A stretch of DNA of 64,000 nt. Source: Mesorhizobium sp. ORS 3359 (GTDB taxonomy: Bacteria; Pseudomonadota; Alphaproteobacteria; Rhizobiales; Rhizobiaceae). The DNA lies in NCBI GenBank assembly GCA_000824845.1, contig CCNC01000143.1, positions 62,001 to 126,000 on the forward strand. The letters run 5' to 3'. The position numbers and the translations under genes are program-made. Under the pieces are notes generated by a model. It was not told where the DNA came from. It worked only from the letters and a program-made list of their open reading frames with translations, and did not search any database. Position 1 is the first letter of the stretch. Each line of letters opens with the position of its first letter. Below, one piece after another: positions 36,038-43,000 of this stretch.

Positions 36038-37194
36038 AGGCCGAACTCCGCGCGGATCTTGTGGCTGTGCTCGCCGATGCGCGGAGCGGCCCGATCCACC
36101 CTGGCGCGGGCGCCATCGACGCGCAGCGGCGAACGCGTGGTGAGGATCGAGACATTGTCCTCGCGCGTCACGGTCTGCAGCATGTCGAGCGCCTTGAAGC
36201 CGTCGTTTTCCATCAGCTCCGGCCAGGTCAGCACCTTGGCGCACCAGATGTCGGCGGGCTCGAGAATGGCCAGCCACTCGTCGGTGGTTTTTTCGGCGAT
36301 GCGTCTGGCGATGATCGCCTTGATCTCATCGCGGGCGGTGAACCAGGTGGCGGGCTTGTCGCGGAACGGGTCGAGCTCGGGCAATTCGAGCAGGTCGGCA
36401 ATCTTCGGGATCGGCGTCATGGCGATCGCCAGGTAACCGTCCTTGGCCGGATAGACGCCGTAAGGCGCCGAGAGATAGGCATGGGCGCTGCGAAAGGACG
36501 AGCGCTTCGGCAGGCGGCGGCCGTCGTTGAGATGCGTGGTCAGCACCTCGAACTGGAAATCGACCAGCGCCTCGAGCAGGCTGGTCTCGACATGGCCACC
36601 CTCGCCCGTGATGCCGCGCCGCACCAGTTTGGCGAGGATGCCTTGCGCGCAGGCCGCGCCCGCAAGCATGTCGGCGATCGCCAGCCCGAACGGCACCGGC
36701 CCCTGGTCCTGGTCGCCGTTCAGCCACATCACGCCGGAGCGCGCCTGTGCCAGCAGATCCTGCCCAGGGCGCTTCACCCAGGGGCCGTCCTCGCCATAGC
36801 CGCTGATCGAGGCGTAAACGAGCCGGGGATTGATGGTGCTGACATGCTCGTAATCGAGGCCGAGCCGCCCGATGACGCCCGGCCGGAAATTCTGGATCAG
36901 CACGTCGGCCTTGGCGATCAACGCCCGAAGCATGGCAAGATCGGCCCCGTTCTTGAGGTCAATGGCCAGGCTCTCCTTGCCGCGGTTGATGGCGTGGAAG
37001 ATGGTGGAATCGCCGCCGATCTCGGTGTCGCTGAGATAGAGCCGGCGCGAGAGATCCCCGCCATCCGGCCGCTCGATCTTGATGACGCGCGCGCCGAGGT
37101 CGAGCAGGCGCAGCGAACAGTAAGGCCCCGACAGGAACTGGCTCATGTCGACGACCACGAGGCCGGTCAGCGGAAGTTCAGCGTCAGCGGTCAC
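36034..37194 (-). CDS. CaiB/BaiF (class III) CoA-transferase family protein
   Basis: This 386-residue protein is a class III CoA-transferase. The N-terminal segment LTGLVVVDMSQFLSGPYCS is the family start, KIERPDGGD follows near residue 38, and the catalytic Asp is expected in RPGQDLLAQARSGVM near residue 146. Family members move CoA between carboxylic acids such as formate/oxalate, succinate/hydroxyacids or malonate. It lies between a MaoC-like gene (3-base gap) and the leaderless binding-protein-like gene (4-base overlap), upstream of a CUT2 importer, which suggests that an imported acid is activated as a CoA thioester. Confidence 0.87.
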   Translation of the reverse strand: MTADAELPLTGLVVVDMSQFLSGPYCSLRLLDLGARVIKIERPDGGDLSRRLYLSDTEIGGDSTIFHAINRGKESLAIDLKNGADLAMLRALIAKADVLIQNFRPGVIGRLGLDYEHVSTINPRLVYASISGYGEDGPWVKRPGQDLLAQARSGVMWLNGDQDQGPVPFGLAIADMLAGAACAQGILAKLVRRGITGEGGHVETSLLEALVDFQFEVLTTHLNDGRRLPKRSSFRSAHAYLSAPYGVYPAKDGYLAIAMTPIPKIADLLELPELDPFRDKPATWFTARDEIKAIIARRIAEKTTDEWLAILEPADIWCAKVLTWPELMENDGFKALDMLQTVTREDNVSILTTRSPLRVDGARARVDRAAPRIGEHSHKIRAEFGL

Positions 37195-37197
37195 GGT

Positions 37198-37749
37198 TCA
37201 CTTCTCGGTCTTGCCGACGAAATCGGCCGGGTTCTTGTATTTCACCGTCTGCAGATGCTCGCAGTAGAGCACCAGCTCTCCTTCACCCTTGAAAACTTCA
37301 TAGCTGGCGCGGATCAGGCCCATGTCGTGATAGCGCGGCTTTTTGTCGAGGTTGGTGCGGATCGAATAAATGGTGTCGCCGATAAAGACCGGCTTGATGA
37401 AGCGGAGCTTGTCATAGCCATAGGAAAAGGCGTTGACGCAGTTGGTGGCGACGAGGCCGAGCCCGGCGGAAAAGACGAAGGCGCCGGCCACCAGGCGCTT
37501 GCCGAAAATGCCTTCCCGCTCGGCGAACATCTGGTCCTGGACGTAGGGGTGGATATCCAGCACCAGCGCATTGAACATATGGCTTTCGCCCTCGGCGATG
37601 GTGCGGCGGAGCGAGCGGATTTTGTGGCCGACCTGCCAGTCCTCGTAGAACCAGTTTTCCGAATTCCAGACCGGGATGTCGGCATGCGCCTCAGGCATGT
37701 CGGCCGGATGCGTCGAGGTGACGCCGACGGTCGGCGAGAACGCGCTCAT
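37198..37749 (-). CDS. MaoC family protein lacking the catalytic His
   Basis: This 183-residue hot-dog protein is a paralogue of the MaoC protein at 21084: both contain FSYGYD(K/R)LRFIKPVFIGDTI. In the dyad segment LDIHPYVQD the Asp65 is kept but the position of the catalytic His (five residues later) is Val70, and the downstream IAHG reads VAGA. It is therefore probably not a standard hydratase. Its ATG overlaps the stop of a 24-codon ORF (ATGA) and it starts the operon with the CoA-transferase. A thioesterase-like, binding or altered catalytic role is possible. Confidence 0.82.
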   Translation of the reverse strand: MSAFSPTVGVTSTHPADMPEAHADIPVWNSENWFYEDWQVGHKIRSLRRTIAEGESHMFNALVLDIHPYVQDQMFAEREGIFGKRLVAGAFVFSAGLGLVATNCVNAFSYGYDKLRFIKPVFIGDTIYSIRTNLDKKPRYHDMGLIRASYEVFKGEGELVLYCEHLQTVKYKNPADFVGKTEK

Positions 37750-37820
37750 GCCGCGCTCCGGGAGCTTTCGGCGCGGCCTGCAAGGCGGTTCCGGGCACGA
37801 TGCCGGATGGCGAGACGCAT
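37746..37820 (-). CDS. 24-residue arginine-rich leader ORF
   Basis: An ATG at 37820 follows a strong GGGAGGAAAG ribosome site and opens a 24-codon frame whose TGA overlaps the ATG of the MaoC-like gene (ATGA). The peptide is rich in Arg (7 of 24), starting MRLAIRHRARNRLAGRAE. The good ribosome site and stop-start overlap suggest translational coupling or a regulatory leader peptide. The peptide has no recognised homologue. A misplaced start of the MaoC gene is unlikely because the frames differ. Confidence 0.45.
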   Translation of the reverse strand: MRLAIRHRARNRLAGRAESSRSAA

Positions 37821-37848
37821 GATCGCTTTCCTCCCGTCAATTTTCTTT

Positions 37849-37867
37849 TGTGAATAATATTTTCACA
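37849..37867. promoter_or_regulatory. palindromic operator candidate upstream of the MaoC-CoA-transferase operon
   Basis: TGTGAA (37849-37854) and TTCACA (37862-37867) form an inverted repeat with a 7-base AT spacer, centred 38 bases upstream of the leader ORF start. It is in a short AT-rich island and also 145 bases before the divergent lactonase. The form resembles CRP/FNR-like or GntR-type sites. No regulator gene is adjacent, so the binding protein is unknown. Confidence 0.45.
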
Positions 37868-38011
37868 TATGGGATTGCCTTGCAAGCGACGATCGGCGAA
37901 ATTTTTGCAAAGCCGGCACAGGCGGAGGAGCCGCCGGCATTGTTGTTTCGCAGGTTCTCTTCGCAAAACCGTAAGACACTTTTTGCGGAACCTGCTTAGG
38001 GAGGAAGATCG

Positions 38012-39124
38012 ATGCAAAGCGCCTGTCTTGTCTTTGTCGGCAGCCTCAACCGCGAGGCGCCCTATTTCCAGGGTGCGCGCGGGTTCGGCCTCGGCGTCTA
38101 CGCCTTCGACGAGGCAACGCTTGCCTTTCAAAAACTTGCCGAGACCAATGAGGTCGACAATCCGACCTTCCTGTCGGTGACGCCGGACGGGACGCTGATC
38201 TATGCCAATTCGGAAGTCTTCACCTGGCGCGAGGGAACGGTCACGGCCTATCGCTTCGACCGCGCCACCAACTCGCTCGCCTATATCAACAAGCAGCCAT
38301 CGCTCGGCAGCATCACCGCCCACAACACGATCACCCGCGACGGCAGCAAGCTTCTGGTCGCGAATTACGGCATGGGCAGCGGCGGCCCCGACAAGGCGGT
38401 CGCCGTGTTCGGCTTTACCGCCGATGGCGGCCTGACGGCGCCGCTGGCGAGCGTCGCGCATTCCGGCACTGGCCCGAATGCAGAGCGGCAGGAGCGCTCG
38501 CATGCGCACAGCGTCACCGAGACCATCCAGGGCGGCATCGCCATCGTCGCCGATCTCGGCATCGACCAGCTGGTCTCCTACCGGATCGAGCCGGACGGCG
38601 CGCTGGCAAAGCTCGCGTCGTCGGCGCTCGCGCCCGGCGCCGGGCCGCGCCACGTCGCGCTGCATCCGAACGGCCGCTTCGTCTTCGTCATGAACGAGCT
38701 GGACTCGACGGTCGTGTCGTTGGCGCTTGAGCCGTCTTCCGGCAGGCTTGAACTCATAGACAGCAAGCCGGCGGTTCCCGGAGAGGCTCGCGCGCACAAT
38801 CACTGCGCCGACATCCAGATCTCGCCCGACGGGCGCTTCCTCTACGGCTCCAACCGCGGCCATGACAGCGTCGCGATCTTCGCCGTCGACCAGCAGACGG
38901 GAAAGCTCCAAACGGTGGACTTCACGCCCTGCGGCGGCGCGACTCCGCGCAACCTGGCGCTGACGCCATCCGGCAGGCATCTGTTCTCAGCCAACCAGAA
39001 CGCCGACCGCATCTCGATCTTCGCCCGCCACGAGCAAAGCGGCCGGCTGACCGACACCGGGCAGGCCATCGAGATCGGAACGCCGATGTGCGTGCGGATC
39101 ACCCGCGACCCGCTTCGATCCTAG
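38012..39124 (+). CDS. lactonase family protein, seven-bladed beta-propeller (6-phosphogluconolactonase-like)
   Basis: This 370-residue protein matches the YbhE/YkgB lactonase family: FVGSLNREAPYFQG at the N-terminus, TPDGTLIYANSE near residue 57, GPRHVALHPNGRFVFVMNE near 211-229 and ISPDGRFLYGSNRGHDSVAIF near 271. The repeated P-(N/D)-G-R-F-(V/L) units mark the propeller blades. No signal peptide is seen, so it is cytoplasmic. It diverges from the MaoC-CoA-transferase-CUT2 operon, and may open a sugar lactone made from that imported substrate. A 6-phosphogluconolactonase role is the general family alternative. Confidence 0.85.
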   Translation: MQSACLVFVGSLNREAPYFQGARGFGLGVYAFDEATLAFQKLAETNEVDNPTFLSVTPDGTLIYANSEVFTWREGTVTAYRFDRATNSLAYINKQPSLGSITAHNTITRDGSKLLVANYGMGSGGPDKAVAVFGFTADGGLTAPLASVAHSGTGPNAERQERSHAHSVTETIQGGIAIVADLGIDQLVSYRIEPDGALAKLASSALAPGAGPRHVALHPNGRFVFVMNELDSTVVSLALEPSSGRLELIDSKPAVPGEARAHNHCADIQISPDGRFLYGSNRGHDSVAIFAVDQQTGKLQTVDFTPCGGATPRNLALTPSGRHLFSANQNADRISIFARHEQSGRLTDTGQAIEIGTPMCVRITRDPLRS

Positions 39125-39137
39125 CTAGCAGGCTCCC

Positions 39138-39723
<586 letters not shown>

Positions 39724-39900
39724 ACTCCCGGCAGTCAGCCGGCGCCGTTTCCGGCGAAGAGATCCGGCGCAGTCGGGAACCGCGCCGTCGTTTAGTGCTG
39801 GCGGCTTCTAGCGCCGCCTTCGGTCAAGATCAAGCCTCGAAAGACCGCTTTTTCGTCACAGGCGAAAATCGCCGGCAAACAATCGCGCCGAGGTCTTAAA

Positions 39901-40296
39901 TCAGACCTCGTCCTCGTCATCGCCGACGCCGATCATGTCGGAGACGTCGTCGTCCTCTTCCTCTTCGTCGGCCAGGAAGGTGTCCTCGTCATCATCGCCG
40001 AGATCGACATCGTCCTCGTCATCGCCGAGATCGGGAAGATCGTCGCCGCCGCCCTTGGCCTCGTCATCGGCTTCCTCGAGCGAGACGACTTCGGCGCCTT
40101 CCTCCTCGTCGCCGTCCAGTTCCTTGTCGGCGACTTCCTCATCTTCCTCGACGGCGGAAATCTTGCCTTCGTCGAAATAGGAGCGCGGATAGCTCTTGCC
40201 GGTATAGGGCGAGACGATCGGGTCCTTGTTCAGATCGTAGAATTTCCGACCCGTTTCGGGGTCGACACGCTTGGTGCCAAGTTCAGCTTTTGCCAC
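39901..40296 (-). CDS. TIGR02300 family acidic protein with degenerate zinc ribbon
   Basis: This 131-residue protein begins MAKAELGTKRVDP and has FYDLNKDPIVSPYTGKSYP near residues 19-37, followed by about 85 residues dominated by Asp and Glu. The first part matches the TIGR02300 family, in which two C-x2-C pairs usually flank FYDL; here they read DPETG and SPYTG, so the metal site is gone. GTG at 40296 has a GAGG site 6 bases upstream. It diverges from aroA, the usual neighbour of this family in alphaproteobacteria. Function is unknown. Confidence 0.82.
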   Translation of the reverse strand: MAKAELGTKRVDPETGRKFYDLNKDPIVSPYTGKSYPRSYFDEGKISAVEEDEEVADKELDGDEEEGAEVVSLEEADDEAKGGGDDLPDLGDDEDDVDLGDDDEDTFLADEEEEDDDVSDMIGVGDDEDEV

Positions 40297-40489
40297 AGCA
40301 GGCCTCGTCAATAAAAGAGTGGTCCCCTTAACCGCAGTTTCGGGCGCTGTCAAAGCCAAAAGCCGGCGTCGCAAAAGCTTGCATTCGAACGGCGCGCGAA
40401 GGGGATGACCATTGCCGCGCGCCGTGATACGAGACCGCCGCATCATGACGAACCGGGCCGGCGAGCCGGCCTTTCATTTGGAAGACAAA

Positions 40490-41848
40490 ATGTCTCATTC
40501 CGCCGCCGCTAAACCAGCCACAGCCCGCAAATCCCCTGCCCTTGCCGGCACCGCGCGCGTGCCGGGCGACAAGTCGATTTCGCACCGCTCCTTCATGTTC
40601 GGCGGCCTTGCCTCGGGCGAGACGCGCATCACCGGCCTGCTCGAAGGCGAGGACGTGATGCGCACCGGAGCCGCCATGAAGGCGATGGGCGCGCATATCG
40701 AGAAGAACGGCGCCGAGTGGGTGATCCGCGGCACCGGCAACGGCGCGCTGCTGCAGCCGGAAGGGCCGCTCGATTTCGGCAATGCTGGCACCGGCTCGCG
40801 GCTCACCATGGGTCTCGTCGGCACCTATGACATGGAGACGACCTTCATCGGCGACGCCTCGCTGTCCGGCCGGCCGATGGGCCGCGTGCTCGACCCGCTG
40901 CGCCAGATGGGCGTGCAGGTGCTGAAGGCCGCGCCCGGCGACCGCATGCCGATCACGCTACGCGGCCCGAAACATGCGGCGCCGATCACGTATCGCGTGC
41001 CGATGGCGTCGGCCCAGGTGAAGTCGGCGGTGCTGCTTGCCGGCCTGAACACGCCGGGCATCACCACGGTGATCGAGCCGGTGATGACGCGCGACCACAC
41101 CGAAAAGATGCTCAAAGGCTTTGGCGCCAATCTGACGGTCGAGACCGACGAGCGCGGCGTGCGCCACATCTTCATCGAGGGTCAGGGCAAGCTCACCGGA
41201 CAAACGATCGCCGTGCCCGGCGACCCTTCCTCGGCCGGCTTCCCGCTGGTCGCGGCGCTGATCGTGCCGGGCTCGGACATTACAATCGAGAACGTGCTGA
41301 TGAACCTGACCCGCACCGGGCTGCTGCTGACTTTGCAGGAAATGGGCGGGCGTATCGACATCCTCAACCCGCGCAATGCCGGCGGCGAGGACGTGGCGGA
41401 CCTGCGTGTGCGTTATTCGGAATTGAAGGGCGCCGTGGTGCCGCCGGAACGCGCGCCGTCGATGATCGACGAATATCCGGTGCTGGCGGTCGCGGCCAGC
41501 TTCGCCGAGGGCGAGACGCTGATGGAGGGCCTGGAGGAATTGCGCGTCAAGGAATCCGACCGGTTGTCGGCGGTCGCCAACGGGCTGAAGCTAAACGGTG
41601 TCGACTGTACCGAGGGCGAGGCCTCGCTCGCCGTGCGCGGCAGACCGGGCGGCAAGGGGCTGGGCGCTCACCCCAATGGACCGGACACGGCGGTCAAGAC
41701 GCATCTCGACCACCGCATCGCGATGAGCTTCCTGGTCATGGGACTGGCGACGGAAAGGCCGGTGACCATCGACGACGCCAACATGATCGCGACGAGCTTT
41801 CCGGAATTCATGGGGCTGATGAAGGGGCTGGGCGCGGAGATCGAGTGA
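40490..41848 (+). CDS. aroA: 3-phosphoshikimate 1-carboxyvinyltransferase (EPSP synthase, class II)
   Basis: This 452-residue enzyme makes 5-enolpyruvylshikimate-3-phosphate in aromatic amino-acid synthesis. It is a close relative of the Agrobacterium CP4 enzyme: PGDKSISHRSFMFGGLASGETRITGLLEGED is shared almost exactly (residues 25-55, only parts quoted), as are SAQVKSAVLLAGLNTPG and RVKESDRLSAVANGLK. The PEP-site loop reads LDFGNAGTGSR with Gly100, where CP4 has Ala100. ATG at 40490 has GGAAG upstream and gives the same start as CP4; an in-frame start at 40412 was rejected. A DUF6881 segment starts on its stop codon. Confidence 0.95.
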   Translation: MSHSAAAKPATARKSPALAGTARVPGDKSISHRSFMFGGLASGETRITGLLEGEDVMRTGAAMKAMGAHIEKNGAEWVIRGTGNGALLQPEGPLDFGNAGTGSRLTMGLVGTYDMETTFIGDASLSGRPMGRVLDPLRQMGVQVLKAAPGDRMPITLRGPKHAAPITYRVPMASAQVKSAVLLAGLNTPGITTVIEPVMTRDHTEKMLKGFGANLTVETDERGVRHIFIEGQGKLTGQTIAVPGDPSSAGFPLVAALIVPGSDITIENVLMNLTRTGLLLTLQEMGGRIDILNPRNAGGEDVADLRVRYSELKGAVVPPERAPSMIDEYPVLAVAASFAEGETLMEGLEELRVKESDRLSAVANGLKLNGVDCTEGEASLAVRGRPGGKGLGAHPNGPDTAVKTHLDHRIAMSFLVMGLATERPVTIDDANMIATSFPEFMGLMKGLGAEIE

Positions 41849-42153
41849 GATACGTTTACGTTCACTGGCAACATGATATGCCGGAGGCACCGTCCGACCT
41901 CTGGTATGAAATCGCCGATGACGATTTTCAGAACCGCACCATAGAGTTCTATGCCGATGGTTCCGTTGGTTTTGCTATTCGCAGCGCCGCCTTTGACGGG
42001 TCGGAGGATGTTGAGGTTGGCGGGACGAGAAATTCGACAGAGGGCTTTCCCGATCTCGCTGAGATCAATTCGGACAGCCAATTCAAGGCCTCGGAAGTTG
42101 CAGCGGCCGACTTCGAGCGCCGGTGGGGTGAGGCACTTGCATCGAGGTTTAGA
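41845..42153 (+). CDS. DUF6881 domain, continuous in frame with cytidylate kinase
   Basis: A GTG at 41845 overlaps the aroA stop (GTGA) and opens a 103-codon segment that has no stop and continues directly into cmk. The segment begins MRYVYVHWQHDMPEAPSDLW, followed by EFYADGSVGFA near residue 34 and ending near FERRWGEAL, which is the DUF6881 pattern as I recall it. Its codon use is visibly more AT-rich than aroA and cmk, suggesting later arrival. A TAG lies one frame over at 42150-42152 just before the cmk ATG, so loss of one base may have removed its stop. The result is either a 319-residue DUF6881-CMK fusion or a leader in front of an internal cmk start. Confidence 0.7.
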
Positions 42154-42804
42154 ATGACGACAGGCCTCACCATAGCGATCGACGGCCCCGCCGGCGCGGG
42201 CAAGGGCACACTCGCCCGCCGGCTCGCCGACCACTATCGCCTCAACCTGCTCGACACCGGCCTGACCTATCGCGCCGTCGCCCATAAGCTGCTCGAGCTC
42301 GGCCTGCCGCTCGACAATGTCTCGGCGGCGGAAACCGCGGCGCGGCAGGTGGACCTCTCAAACCTCGACCGTACCGTGCTTTCGGCGCATGCGGTGGGCG
42401 AAGCGGCCTCCAAGGTCGCGGTCATTCCCACGGTGCGGCGCATCCTGGTCGAGAAGCAGCGGGCCTTCGCCAAGGCGCCGCCGGGCGCGGTGCTCGACGG
42501 CCGCGACATCGGCACGGTGGTGTGCCCGGATGCCGACATCAAGCTCTATGTCACGGCAAGCGCCGAGGTGCGCGCCAGGCGCCGGCTGGCCGAGATCGAG
42601 AGCATGGGCGGCAGCGCCGACTTCGCCACCATCCTCGCCGACATCGAGCGCCGCGACGAGCGCGACATGGGCAGAGCCTCCTCGCCGCTGAAGCCGGCGG
42701 CGGACGCGCACTTGCTTGATACCAGCGAAATGGCTATAGAAGCCGCGTTTCTGGCGGCGATGGCGATCGTTGACGGCGTCCTTGCCAAGAGAAACAAGGC
42801 CTGA
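42154..42804 (+). CDS. cmk: cytidylate kinase
   Basis: This 216-residue enzyme phosphorylates CMP and dCMP. The P-loop AIDGPAGAGKGT is at residues 8-19, LDTGLTYRAVA near 34 is the NMP-binding segment, LDGRDIGTVVCPDAD near 113 carries the catalytic Asp-Arg pair and ERRDERDMGRASSPL near 168 the lid arginines. ATG at 42154 has GAGG 6 bases upstream and matches the normal start. The frame stays open upstream through a DUF6881 domain to the aroA stop. The order aroA-cmk-rpsA is standard. Confidence 0.93.
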   Translation: MTTGLTIAIDGPAGAGKGTLARRLADHYRLNLLDTGLTYRAVAHKLLELGLPLDNVSAAETAARQVDLSNLDRTVLSAHAVGEAASKVAVIPTVRRILVEKQRAFAKAPPGAVLDGRDIGTVVCPDADIKLYVTASAEVRARRRLAEIESMGGSADFATILADIERRDERDMGRASSPLKPAADAHLLDTSEMAIEAAFLAAMAIVDGVLAKRNKA

Positions 42805-42964
42805 TCGGGCTTTTTCGGTTGCCTTGGGCGGCGAAAATACCCATATCGGGCATGAACCAGCCTGCCAGCATTCTTCATGCGCCGGACTTGCCGCTCGAAC
42901 AGCGGCCAAGGGCTCTTCAGCCCGGAACGCCGGCAGGCTCACGCAACGCTAACCCACGGCGCCC

Positions 42965-42985
42965 GCTCCGCGACAAAAGCGGAGC
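42965..42985 (+). promoter_or_regulatory. hairpin in the rpsA leader
   Basis: GCTCCGC (42965-42971) and GCGGAGC (42979-42985) pair around a 7-base loop GACAAAA, ending just before the rpsA ribosome site AGGAGAAAC (42991-42999). The 196-base cmk-rpsA gap is otherwise without genes. S1 represses its own translation in other bacteria through leader structure, so this hairpin may take part in that control; this is inferred. Confidence 0.35.
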
Positions 42986-43000
42986 ATTCCAGGAGAAACA

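Noticed and set aside
39935..40180. Ser-rich plus-strand frame
   Set aside because: It is the complement of the Asp/Glu tail of the TIGR02300 protein.
40490..41848. Glyphosate tolerance of AroA
   Set aside because: Despite the strong CP4 similarity the key residue 100 is Gly, so tolerance should not be assumed.
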